DNA of 64,000 bases from Alphaproteobacteria bacterium (lineage in GTDB: Bacteria > Pseudomonadota > Alphaproteobacteria > UBA8366 > GCA-2717185). Numbering within the stretch: the stretch's first letter is position 1; every line of letters starts with the position of its first letter. Where the stretch lies: contig WLWY01000005.1 in assembly GCA_012103325.1 (NCBI GenBank), positions 62,001 through 126,000 on the forward strand, given 5' to 3'. Under the pieces are notes generated by a model. The model ran no database searches, was not told the DNA's origin, and saw only the letters and a list, made by a program, of their open reading frames with translations. The translations under genes were made by a program, and so were the position numbers. Positions 17,801 through 25,838 of the stretch are shown here, piece by piece.

Positions 17801-19148
17801 CGAACTGATCTGGGAGAATGCCTCCGCCGTGGGGTCGGGGGGCGATCTTGTGCCAGGCGTCTCCTCAGCGACTTTGGATGTTGCTGCCGGCGACCGAATC
17901 TCATTTTTCATTGTAGCCAATGGCGATAGGCTGAATAATTTCGGGCAATTCGGAGATGGTTCGTTCGAGTTCAAAGAGGGTGCGAGCGCGGCGACGGTAC
18001 AAAGTGATGACCCTTCATTGGTTTTTGTCGGGACGGATGGGAGCGAACGTACTGTCTCGGGCGCTGTGTATCATACGACTCGGATTGATGAATCCGTGCA
18101 GCTCAACGACGATGGTTTGCTTCATACGGTGAGCGGATTAGACGCAGAGACCGGTGGTCTGACGATTGGTTTTGAAGATTTACGGGGTCTCGGCGACCGT
18201 GACTTCGACGATGCGGTATTCCGGGTCGATTTTGGCCCTGCGATCGAAGAATTTTTGACACCGTTCGCTGTCTTGCCCGACATTTCGTTGAGTGATGTCG
18301 ATAGTGAAACACTATCGAAAGCGGAGTTGGAGATTGTTTCCGGTTCGGAAGCTGACGACGTTCTGCAATTAGAGGGACTGTCGGGCACCGGCATCGTTGT
18401 TACCGAGAACGGCTTCGATGCAACGGCGGGCGTTTATAGGCTGACGCTATCGGGTGAGGCATCGTTGGACGCCTATGAGACGGCGCTTCAGGCAGTACGA
18501 TTTGCGAATGGTGCAGATGATGTGACGCCGGGAGAGCGGGAATTCACTATCAGTGTGACCGACAACGATGGTGTTGAAAGCGAAATCACAACAGTACGAG
18601 TTGATATAGGCTCGGCGAATGTGCTTGAGGGTACGGTAGACGCGGATGTGCTCCTTGGCGATGCAGGGAACGATATTATCCTGGGAAACAGCGGCAATGA
18701 TCTCATCATAGGTGGTGGTGGAAAGGACGCATTGCGGGGTGACGAGGGCGACGATCGCATGATCGTAAGTGACGATAGTTTCGTTCTTATCGATGGCGGA
18801 GCTGGTACGGATACGGTTCAGATCGATTTCACGCTCGACCTTGGTAATGTTGCGAACAACACGCTGCGTGGTATCGAAAGTTTCGATCTTGGCGATGGTT
18901 CGAACATATCGCTTACGATTGGGTTGGACGATGTTTTGGCAGCGACGAGCGGTGTAAATGCTCTGACGGGGAATGAGAATTCTCTTGTTATCCGGCGCGA
19001 TGGCGACGCTGAGGTGGCTGTCGTTGGAGCGGATTGGGAAGAGAGCGACGAGTTCCTCGATACCGACGGTGACGACGTTGCGGAAGGCTACACTGTCTTT
19101 ACAGATAATGCGTCGGGCGCCGCTGTTTACGTTGAGAACGTGACTTAA
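14889..19148 (+). CDS. FecR/RTX/DUF4114 secreted calcium-binding protein
   Basis: A 1419-residue acidic protein without an N-terminal signal peptide. Order: unique N-terminal region (1-120); FecR-like domain (about 125-275, containing TVATIGIRGTKVAG); Gly/Glu/Pro-rich linker (310-420); a block of RTX nonapeptides of the GGxGxDxI type (about 425-680); a cadherin/Ig-like module (about 770-880); a DUF4114 domain (about 900-1130, with FEDLRGLGDRDFDDAVFR); a second cadherin-like module; and a short C-terminal RTX block (about 1255-1310) with a terminal tail ending in hydrophobic residues. This is the plan of type I secreted surface or matrix proteins. No HlyB/HlyD/TolC genes are next to it. Calcium binding to RTX is established for the family; adhesin or biofilm function is inference. 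Confidence 0.85.
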   Translation: MAIPRQPGNGENPGDIRGASATDATTIVEAASQVPPMLPSGQFASDAEYLQQGDDLVLIGTDGATVVVRDYFLSDPPPDLLTPEGGRLTPAMVDSFTPPEAVGQYAQAGDSAAAPIGQATSIVGQVFVVRTNGVRETIGAGDAIYQGDVIETADGGAIDILFVDKTTFALGGDARLAIDKLVYNPETHEGSSSYSILKGMFVFSSGEIAKVNPLDMTVKTTVATIGIRGTKVAGDVKPAGEESKFTILEGEIIVTTDAGYVVLGEANETTFVTGFDAPPTEAVLLDENEIDNFYGDVKRISNDFYGSGSSDGQGLKGEGDEPNLEKLAEELSDLAPAAGPGGEGEGEGGAPEAPALPSPIDPGTGFTPAENDFGLVVGGSGTGGGPDDDDGLVDPLGDSGGRSANGLGQLFDRSGETESVTVRGTEGDDTIIGGAGDDLLAGLGGNDSITGGDGNDHITGGDGDDVVSGGDGDDVIVAGSGGGDDSYDGGDGTDTIIFSSSSAPVTINLETGFADGLETEFDSIANIENVVGGSGDDTITGNASDNSIFGGDGNDGLSGGDGSDTLDGGNGDDGIAGGAGADLIHGGDGDDFGTGGIGDDTIFGGAGEDGLAGNDGDDVIDGGDDADGIDGGEGDDTLRGGGGNDKIVGSAGDDLLEGGVGDDELDGGTGANSVMGDAGDDIGIVTLDQTIDLYDGGVGNDALSLNLTSNKFSETAVVDDFLALRSFVSENADPESDNGAVGVFGALGLKVTNWESLEILVDGEAADLDASTPNLSVLPAAGSEDSAISLDIAATLSDQDGSEILSVIVTDIPVGAKLSSGTENEDGSVTLTAAQLDGLTITPPADSDEDFTLTIKAEAQESSSGAVSTASAVLPVTVLAVSDAPKIFDVEAQSAQAEPVQLIHMLETDTPFSDLQDGASVPADKQNGVEMSDLEVANDHPVTVTFMSETAGFHNTIGYYKIADDGQILDVELIWENASAVGSGGDLVPGVSSATLDVAAGDRISFFIVANGDRLNNFGQFGDGSFEFKEGASAATVQSDDPSLVFVGTDGSERTVSGAVYHTTRIDESVQLNDDGLLHTVSGLDAETGGLTIGFEDLRGLGDRDFDDAVFRVDFGPAIEEFLTPFAVLPDISLSDVDSETLSKAELEIVSGSEADDVLQLEGLSGTGIVVTENGFDATAGVYRLTLSGEASLDAYETALQAVRFANGADDVTPGEREFTISVTDNDGVESEITTVRVDIGSANVLEGTVDADVLLGDAGNDIILGNSGNDLIIGGGGKDALRGDEGDDRMIVSDDSFVLIDGGAGTDTVQIDFTLDLGNVANNTLRGIESFDLGDGSNISLTIGLDDVLAATSGVNALTGNENSLVIRRDGDAEVAVVGADWEESDEFLDTDGDDVAEGYTVFTDNASGAAVYVENVT

Positions 19149-19221
19149 TGCTTCTCGCCCCGAGCGTATTCAAGCGCTAAGTTGTCGCTTGCTGAATTTT
19201 CGATAGCCGTGGGGTTTGGAT

Positions 19222-20739
19222 ATGGCAAGCGCGAAGCCGCTGACGATACGTCTTAATGCCGCCGATAACGTTGTTGTCGCGCGCATCGACCTACTTGCGG
19301 GCACGGAGGCCGCAGGTACCGTCTGCCGGGATACGATACCCGCGGGCCATAAGATCGCCGTTGACGCGATCGCGGCGGGGGCGGCAGTGCGCAAGTACAA
19401 TCAGATTATCGGCTTTGCGACGACGGATATCGCGCCGGGCGACCACGTGCATGTCCACAATGTGGAGATGCGCCAGTTCGATCGCGACTACGCATATTGC
19501 GAGGAAGCCCGCGCGACCGATTTCATAAACGACCCTGCCACGTTCGAAGGGTATAGGCGCAGTGGCGATCGCGTCGGAACACGGAACTACATCGGCATCT
19601 TGACAAGCGTTAACTGCTCAGCTTCCGTCGCACGGTACATCGCCGATGCGGTGCGGCAGGAAGATTTGGCCGACTATCCAAATGTCGATGGCGTTGTCGC
19701 GCTTGTCCATGGCACCGGTTGCGGCATGGCGGATACCGGCGAGGGTTACGCCAACCTGCAGCGGACGCTTTGGGGTTATGCCCGGCACCCCAATTTTGCG
19801 GGTATCGTCATGGTCGGCCTCGGCTGCGAAGTGAACCAGATCGACTTTTTGCTCGAAGCGTATGGGATCGAGCGCGGCCCGCTGTTCCAGACTATGACCA
19901 TCCAGGAGTCCGGCGGCACGCGGCGTTCCGTCGAGCGCGGTGCCGCCCTGATCCGTGAGATGCTGCCGGAAGCCAACCGTGTCCGGCGTGAAACCCTGCC
20001 GGCAAGCCATCTTACCCTGGCGTTGCAGTGCGGCGGCTCGGATGCTTATTCCGGCATTACGGCAAATCCGTCGCTGGGTGCGGCGGTGGACCTTCTGGTC
20101 CGACATGGCGGTACGGCGATCTTGAGCGAAACACCGGAAATATACGGTGCGGAACACCTTCTGACGCGCCGCGCCGTGAGCCAGGAAGTTGGCGAAAAAC
20201 TGATCGAACGCATCCGCTGGTGGGAAGCCTACACCGAACGAAATGGTGGAGAGATGAACAACAATCCGTCGCCCGGCAATAAGGCCGGAGGATTGACGAC
20301 CATCTTGGAGAAGTCGCTTGGGGCGGCGGCCAAAGGCGGTACGACGAATCTGTGCGGCGTTTATCAGTACGCGGAGCCGATAACGCAGAGCGGTTTCGTG
20401 TTCATGGATTCACCAGGCTACGATCCCTGCTCGATCACAGGCCAGGTCGCAAGTGGCGCGAATATCGTCACCTTTACCACAGGGCGGGGGTCCGTCTATG
20501 GCTGCAAACCTGCGCCAAGCTTGAAGCTGGCGACCAATACGCCGATGTTCGAGCGCATGGACGAGGATATGGATATCAACTGCGGTGGCGTCGTCGATGC
20601 CGGTGAATCGATTGAAAGCGTGGGTGAGAAAATATTTCAACGCCTCCTCGAGGTCGCGTCCGGGGACCCGACGAAAAGCGAGCAATTCGGATTTGGCGAT
20701 GACGAGTTCGTTCCTTGGCAGATTGGGGCTGTCATGTAG
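19222..20739 (+). CDS. UxaA-family dehydratase (altronate dehydratase-like)
   Basis: About 505 residues combining an N-terminal SAF domain (to about 95, with HVHVHNVEM) and the C-terminal catalytic domain of altronate/galactarate dehydratases (GTRNYIGILTSVNCSASVA, HGTGCGM, LALQCGGSDAYSGITANP). These enzymes dehydrate sugar acids using Fe or Mg; sulfolactate lyase SuyAB is the same fold split in two. I prefer ATG 19222 to the TTG two codons earlier. It precedes the ThDP gene set on the same strand by 53 bases, so a shared pathway that turns a hydroxy acid into a 2-oxo acid is possible. Confidence 0.85.
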   Translation: MASAKPLTIRLNAADNVVVARIDLLAGTEAAGTVCRDTIPAGHKIAVDAIAAGAAVRKYNQIIGFATTDIAPGDHVHVHNVEMRQFDRDYAYCEEARATDFINDPATFEGYRRSGDRVGTRNYIGILTSVNCSASVARYIADAVRQEDLADYPNVDGVVALVHGTGCGMADTGEGYANLQRTLWGYARHPNFAGIVMVGLGCEVNQIDFLLEAYGIERGPLFQTMTIQESGGTRRSVERGAALIREMLPEANRVRRETLPASHLTLALQCGGSDAYSGITANPSLGAAVDLLVRHGGTAILSETPEIYGAEHLLTRRAVSQEVGEKLIERIRWWEAYTERNGGEMNNNPSPGNKAGGLTTILEKSLGAAAKGGTTNLCGVYQYAEPITQSGFVFMDSPGYDPCSITGQVASGANIVTFTTGRGSVYGCKPAPSLKLATNTPMFERMDEDMDINCGGVVDAGESIESVGEKIFQRLLEVASGDPTKSEQFGFGDDEFVPWQIGAVM

Positions 20740-20792
20740 CGCCGCACCCGTTACGTTTCATCCAGTATTTTGCAACGGTAAAGCTTTAAGAG

Positions 20793-21797
20793 ATGTCCGA
20801 AACACAGTCATCGGGCCTGGGCGATCAGACGCCATCGGCCCAACGTATTCTCTCCCTCTTCGGTACGATGTGCAGGATCCGCGCCTTCGAAGAGGCGACG
20901 GACAAGGCCGCCAAAGAAGGGCTGGTCATGGGGGCGGCTCACCTGTCGATTGGGCAGGAAGCGGTTGCGACCGGCGTCTGCGGCAACCTCCGCAGGTCGG
21001 ATTTGATTACCAGCACGCATCGCGGCCATGGCCATACGATTGCGAAGGGCGCGAACGCGGAAGCCATGATGCGCGAGCTGTTCGGGCGTGCTGGTGGCAC
21101 CAGTGACGGCAAAGGCGGTTCGATGCATATTGCCGATTTCTCGGTCGGCATGCTGGGCGCCAATGGCATTGTCGCTGCCGGTATTCCGATTGCCGCGGGG
21201 GCGGCGCAGGCCAAGCGATTGCTTGGTGAGGACACGGTCGTTGCGTGTTTTTTCGGGGACGGTGCGGTTAACCGGGGGCCCTTCCTCGAAGGCCTAAACT
21301 GGGCGCGGATTTACGACCTCCCAGTCTTATTCGTGTGCGAGGACAACCGCTATGCGGCGCGCACCCGGACGGGCGATATGACCGGCGGTCCCGGTCCGGC
21401 GGCGCGGGCGGAGAGTCTCGGCGTACCGGCGCATCCTGTTGACGGCAACGATATCGTTGCGATCGACATCCTCGCCGGAAAGCTGGTGGAGGAGATGCGT
21501 ATTGGCGGCGGGCCGCATTTCATTCATGCGAAGACATATCGACAGCGCGGCCATACGGTTGCCGATCCAGGAACGTGGCGTCCCGCGGACGAAATCGCCG
21601 AGTTCATGGCCCATGATCCATTGACGATTGCGCGTGATTTTTTGACCGAGAACGGCGTTTTGGCAGCGGATCTGGAGGCGATCCAAGGGGATGCGCAGCA
21701 GGAAATGGCGGCGGCCTACGAGGCAGCCAAAGACGCACCCTGGCCAGCACCGGAACTTGCGGCGGCGGACGTACAGGACATCGGAGGCGCGGCATGA
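20793..21797 (+). CDS. ThDP-dependent 2-oxo acid dehydrogenase E1, alpha subunit
   Basis: A 334-residue E1-alpha protein. The thiamine-diphosphate motif is GDGAVNRGPFLEGLNWARI followed by CEDNRYA, and the alpha-subunit phosphorylation-loop region is YRQRGHTVADPGTWR. STHRGHGHTIAKG supplies conserved active-site histidines. Its stop overlaps the beta-subunit start by 4 bases (ATGA). E1 alpha normally works with beta, a lipoyl E2 and E3; no E2 or E3 is in the window. Pyruvate, acetoin and branched-chain 2-oxo acids are all possible substrates. Confidence 0.87.
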   Translation: MSETQSSGLGDQTPSAQRILSLFGTMCRIRAFEEATDKAAKEGLVMGAAHLSIGQEAVATGVCGNLRRSDLITSTHRGHGHTIAKGANAEAMMRELFGRAGGTSDGKGGSMHIADFSVGMLGANGIVAAGIPIAAGAAQAKRLLGEDTVVACFFGDGAVNRGPFLEGLNWARIYDLPVLFVCEDNRYAARTRTGDMTGGPGPAARAESLGVPAHPVDGNDIVAIDILAGKLVEEMRIGGGPHFIHAKTYRQRGHTVADPGTWRPADEIAEFMAHDPLTIARDFLTENGVLAADLEAIQGDAQQEMAAAYEAAKDAPWPAPELAAADVQDIGGAA

Positions 21798-22768
21798 CCA
21801 CGATGTCCTACAAGGACGCGGCGCGGCTTGCACTGGCAGAGGAAATGCGGCGCGACGCAACGGTCTGGGCGCTGGGCGAGGATGTCAGCGAAGGCGGCGT
21901 CTTCGGACAGTATCTTGGTCTGGTGGATGAATTCGGCCCAGCGCGGGTCGTCAGTACACCGATCTCGGAAGCAACGATCATGGGAGCGGCGGTCGGAGCC
22001 GCGATGGTCGGGACTCGCCCGGTCGTCGAGCTACGGTTCTCCGATTTCGCCTTATGCGCGGTGGATGAGATGGTCAACCAGGCTGCGAAGGCTCGCTACA
22101 TGTTCGGCGGACAGACGCGGGCGCCCTTGGTCATCAGGCAACCGATTGGGATGTGGCGCTCCTCAGCCGCACAACATTCGCAGTCGCTTGAGTCGTGGTA
22201 TGTCCACGTTCCCGGTTTCGTCGTTCTGGCGCCTGGGACGCCGGAGGACAATCGCGGTCTTTTGAAGTCCGCTATTCGTTGCGACGATCCGGTCATCTAT
22301 ATGGAGCATAAGGATAGTTGGGACATGGAAGGCGAGGTGCCGGACGGTGACGATGGCGCAGTTCCCATTGGCGAGGCGCGGATTGACCGGACGGGCGACG
22401 ATGTAACGATCGTAACCTGGTCGGGCGCGCTGCAGGTTGCTCGGCAGGCGGCCGATGCCGCTGCCGATAAAGATGTTTCCGTCGAAATCATCGATCTGCG
22501 CAGCCTGTGGCCCTGGGATCAGAATGCGGTATTCGCCTCGGTCGAGAAAACCGGGCGTCTGGCGGTTGTCCATGAGGCGGTCAAGGTGTGCGGGTTCGGC
22601 GCAGAGATCGCGGCGACGGTGTCCGAAACGATGGGGGACCGGCTGAAGTCACCGGTGCGGCGGCTTGGCGCACCCCGTATTCCAATCCCTTACGCGCCGC
22701 CGCTGGAAGATTTGTGCCGCGTGCGCGTGGCGGATGTCATGAATGTATTTGAGGAGATGGGCGTATGA
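21794..22768 (+). CDS. ThDP-dependent 2-oxo acid dehydrogenase E1, beta subunit
   Basis: A 324-residue transketolase-like beta subunit with the PYR domain (ALGEDVSEGGVFGQYLGL, active-site Glu; TPISEATIMGAAVGAAM) and the C-terminal domain (VEIIDLRSLWPWDQNAV, APRIPIPYAPPLED). It overlaps both neighbours by 4 bases, so alpha, beta and the following ThDP enzyme are translated together. It closely fits PDHB/AcoB-type proteins. The substrate is undecided because the E2 partner is not present. Confidence 0.87.
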   Translation: MTTMSYKDAARLALAEEMRRDATVWALGEDVSEGGVFGQYLGLVDEFGPARVVSTPISEATIMGAAVGAAMVGTRPVVELRFSDFALCAVDEMVNQAAKARYMFGGQTRAPLVIRQPIGMWRSSAAQHSQSLESWYVHVPGFVVLAPGTPEDNRGLLKSAIRCDDPVIYMEHKDSWDMEGEVPDGDDGAVPIGEARIDRTGDDVTIVTWSGALQVARQAADAAADKDVSVEIIDLRSLWPWDQNAVFASVEKTGRLAVVHEAVKVCGFGAEIAATVSETMGDRLKSPVRRLGAPRIPIPYAPPLEDLCRVRVADVMNVFEEMGV

Positions 22769-24513
22769 GCGCGCAAGGCAACGATAACGTTACCCGCCGT
22801 ATGAATGGCGGCGAGGCGCTGGCGGAAATGCTGCAGGCGCATGAGGTCGAGTTGATGTGCGGCATGGGCGGTTTCCAGCTGTCGCCGTTTTACGAAGCAG
22901 TTCGTGTTCTGGGCCTGAACCATAATCTGATCAACGACGAACGCAGCGGCGCTTTCATCGCGGACGCTTATGCGCGAGTGACCGGCAAGCCGGGCGTCTG
23001 CGATGCGACGCTTGGACCGGGTGCGACCAATCTCGTGACCGGCTTGGTGGAGTCTTTGAACGCAGGGGTTCCGCTGGTGGTACTCACGGGTGATGCGAAC
23101 CGCGAACATGCCTGGAAGAACATGACTCAGGAATGCCGGCAAGTGGATATCCTGACGCCGGCGGTCAAGGAGTTGATCCGCGTCGAGAGCGGCAAACGGA
23201 TTCCGGAGCTCGTGCGGCGTGCCTTCGCGGTGGCGACGAGCGGCCGGCCGGGACCGGTCATTCTCGATGTGCCCGAAGATATCTGTCACGACATTCATGA
23301 AATTCGCGCGGACGAATTCTGGGTCGACCCGGAGTCGATGTCGATACCGGCCCGGCGTATTCGCCCCGGCGCAGACGATGTTTCGCGTGCGGCAGCACTG
23401 CTGGCAAAAGCGGAGCGGCCCTTGCTGCTGGTAGGTGGCGGTATTCACCTCTCCAACGATTATGAAGCGCTGCAGGAATTTGCTGAGGCGCACAACATTC
23501 CGGTGGCCCACACGATGAGCGGAAAGGGCGGCATTGCCTGCTCCCACCCGCTCTCCGCGGGATTGTTCGGACGATATACGCGGATCGCGAACGATTTGAT
23601 CGAGTCGTCGGATTGCCTGATGGCCGTTGGCTGCAAACTCGGTGAGATCGCGACCAAGCGATACCAGCTTTTGCCGACCGAGACACCGATCATACAACTC
23701 GATATTTTGGCGGAAGAGATCGGCCGTACGACGCGCATACACGCCGGTTTATGCGGCGACGCGGGCGAGGGGTTGCGGGCGTTGAGCGCGGAGATGTCCG
23801 ACAGTGCGGGCAAACAGCACGCGGCGCGCACCGATTATGTCGCCGAGGTCCCCGTGCGGATGAAGAAATGGCTCGATGACGCCTCCGAGCGGCTCCATTC
23901 GACGGAACGGCCGATCAATGTGGCGCGCATGATCAACGAGTTGAACAATGTGATGCCGGCGGAATCGGTTCTGGTCGCCGATGGCGGGTTTTCCGGCCAT
24001 TGGACCGGGCTGCTCTACGACACCAAGATCGCGGGCAGAACTTATGCCCCGGATCGTGGTCTCGCCTCGATCGGTTACGGTCTGCCGGGCGCTATCGGCG
24101 CGCAGATTGGCGTGCCGGATCGCCCGGTCGTCGGCATGACGGGCGACGGTGGTTTCAATATGGTAATCGGCGAGTTGGAGACCGCGCTGCGCATGAAGGC
24201 GGGCATCACGATCCTGGTCGTAAACAATGCCGCGTCCGGTTATGTGAAAGCGCTTCAGCACGCGATGTATGACGGTAAGTACCAGTCGAGCGACCTTATG
24301 GAGACGAACTACGCCAATGTGGCGAATGCGTTCGGCTGCCACGGTATTCGCGTCGAGGATCCCGAGGCGCTAGCCGGTGCAATACAGGAGGGTCTGGCCG
24401 AAACGGAACGCCCGACTGTCGTCGATGTCGTTGTGACGCGCGATCCGACGAAGATGCTACCGGCCGTGGACAGCCGAGTCCTCAAGGTCGAGAAGGGGGA
24501 TCGCCCCGTCTAA
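22765..24513 (+). CDS. ThDP-binding protein, acetolactate-synthase-like
   Basis: A 582-residue three-domain ThDP enzyme: PYR domain with the activating glutamate in NDERSGAFIADAYAR, a central Rossmann domain (about 200-340), and a PP domain with GDGGFNMVIGELETALR ending in NN for Mg-ThDP. The length fits acetolactate synthase, glyoxylate carboligase or sulfoacetaldehyde acetyltransferase, but I see no feature that selects one. It is translationally coupled to the E1 beta gene, an unusual arrangement that puts two different ThDP enzymes in one operon. No small regulatory ilvN-like gene follows, which argues against a biosynthetic AHAS. Confidence 0.8.
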   Translation: MSAQGNDNVTRRMNGGEALAEMLQAHEVELMCGMGGFQLSPFYEAVRVLGLNHNLINDERSGAFIADAYARVTGKPGVCDATLGPGATNLVTGLVESLNAGVPLVVLTGDANREHAWKNMTQECRQVDILTPAVKELIRVESGKRIPELVRRAFAVATSGRPGPVILDVPEDICHDIHEIRADEFWVDPESMSIPARRIRPGADDVSRAAALLAKAERPLLLVGGGIHLSNDYEALQEFAEAHNIPVAHTMSGKGGIACSHPLSAGLFGRYTRIANDLIESSDCLMAVGCKLGEIATKRYQLLPTETPIIQLDILAEEIGRTTRIHAGLCGDAGEGLRALSAEMSDSAGKQHAARTDYVAEVPVRMKKWLDDASERLHSTERPINVARMINELNNVMPAESVLVADGGFSGHWTGLLYDTKIAGRTYAPDRGLASIGYGLPGAIGAQIGVPDRPVVGMTGDGGFNMVIGELETALRMKAGITILVVNNAASGYVKALQHAMYDGKYQSSDLMETNYANVANAFGCHGIRVEDPEALAGAIQEGLAETERPTVVDVVVTRDPTKMLPAVDSRVLKVEKGDRPV

Positions 24514-24516
24514 GGA

Positions 24517-25347
24517 TCAGCTGCTTTTCAGCGATGCGATGACGCAGTCGACGAACTCGGGCGTCCGCATTCCCGTTTTTGCGCCAATATTTTTTGCGGT
24601 TTCGTTAACGCAGGAAATCACGCCGTCCTCGTAGATTGAGCGGCCGTCGCCGATCCGCGCGCTCTCTGCGGACACGGTAGCGGCTGGGATACTGCGCGAG
24701 TCGAGCGCCGGCAAACGGCTGAGTCCGGCTTGATCTATGCCAATGCCGGCGTCGCTAAAAACCGCTGCGATAGCGTCGTATTTCAGGGCCGTTTCCGGCT
24801 TGCCGCCAAGGCTCTCGCCGTGCGATCCGGAAATAACGATATGGCCCGCATCCTCCGGCACGATCAGGGATATCGAGTCGAGACCCCACACTTCGGGATC
24901 TCCCGAAATGTTGCGCAACAGAATGCGGTTTTCCAATTGTGTGGGCGGCGCAGCGATAACTGGTGGCGCTGCGCACAATCGGTCGGCGCACGCCTCGCAG
25001 CTCTGGCCGGTGGCGCAGCCGAGTGCCTCTGCGGCAGCATTCACGTGGCTGACCGTGCCGCGTGCCATCATATCCGTGCCGTCGCCAATGCGTGCCGTGC
25101 TGTGACTGACCGTAGCGGCGGGGACGCCGAGGGCCTGCAGATAGCGCAGTCCGGAAATTCCGGCGTTGTCTTTTCCGACGCCGGCATCGTTCAGAATAAC
25201 CGCACGCGCACCGCCTTTCGCCGCGAGATAGGCGGCGTACTCGGCGCCGTGTGAGCCTGCGACGATGACCTGACCGCGGTGGCCGTCCGTCAACTTGGTA
25301 ATACTGTCCAGGACAGCGATGTTCGCGTCCGAATTCGACTGAGACAT
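24517..25347 (-). CDS. Internally duplicated protein of unknown function
   Basis: A 276-residue cytoplasmic protein made of two copies of one domain (about 22-124 and 166-272). Each copy has a beta strand ending in GSHG, a DAGxGxDxAG motif, PAATVSxxxARIGDG and a final G-x-(V/I)-S-x-VN-x-x-A. The first copy adds a CATGQSCEACADRLC cluster with four cysteines that the second lacks. The pattern suggests a Rossmann-like repeat with a polar active or binding pocket built from His, Asp and Arg. I know no characterised family with this signature. It converges on the ThDP operon (3 bases between stops) and lies upstream of a tripartite tricarboxylate transporter, which hints at carboxylate metabolism. 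Confidence 0.75.
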   Translation of the reverse strand: MSQSNSDANIAVLDSITKLTDGHRGQVIVAGSHGAEYAAYLAAKGGARAVILNDAGVGKDNAGISGLRYLQALGVPAATVSHSTARIGDGTDMMARGTVSHVNAAAEALGCATGQSCEACADRLCAAPPVIAAPPTQLENRILLRNISGDPEVWGLDSISLIVPEDAGHIVISGSHGESLGGKPETALKYDAIAAVFSDAGIGIDQAGLSRLPALDSRSIPAATVSAESARIGDGRSIYEDGVISCVNETAKNIGAKTGMRTPEFVDCVIASLKSS

Positions 25348-25373
25348 AGTTCGATTCCACTACAAGATTACGT

Positions 25374-25601
25374 TTAGGGATCGTAGTGGATGCTGGCGTT
25401 GAACGCGACCACGATACGGTCTCGTGGGCGGCTATAGGACGTCGCTGAGTGATACAGGTATGAGGGAAAGACGATCAGAGCGCCGTCCGTTGGTGGCATA
25501 TCGATACGGGTCTTGTCTTCCAGATTGGCAGTCCCGTAGTCGGAGTAGTTGTGTGCCGCGGGCCGCGGATCAAAGAAACTATTGCAGCCATCATGATTTC
25601 C
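25374..25601 (-). pseudogene. C-terminal remnant of a 2OG-Fe(II) oxygenase
   Basis: The leftward frame between two stops has no start codon, but it encodes the end of a prolyl-4-hydroxylase-type 2OG-Fe(II) oxygenase: FFDPRPAA, then GALIVFPSYLYHSATSY, and RDRIVVAFNASIHY. This fits the PF13759-type pattern of a late strand, distal His, Arg and FN. A further 25 codons in another frame at about 25604-25680 (TTPYPLIENPDEPRLNAKRL) resemble the N terminus of the same family. The middle part with the H-x-D is missing. I read this as a gene decayed by an internal deletion plus a frameshift. Confidence 0.65.
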
Positions 25602-25838
25602 TCAATCGCTTCGCATTGAGTCGTGGCTCGTCAGGATTTTCGATCAGCGGATAGGGTGTCGTTGCTCGTTTGCTTGAACAACTATCTGTGATCGGCCACC
25701 GAGCAGGTGAACGTTGACAGGAAAATACACCTAACGGACACTATTCTTTGGTGTGAATCTCTGCTGTCAATGAACAGCTGGCGCGTTTTTATTTTGCGCG
25801 CCGACGAAAGAGAGCGCGCCGCAAACAGGGAGGATACG

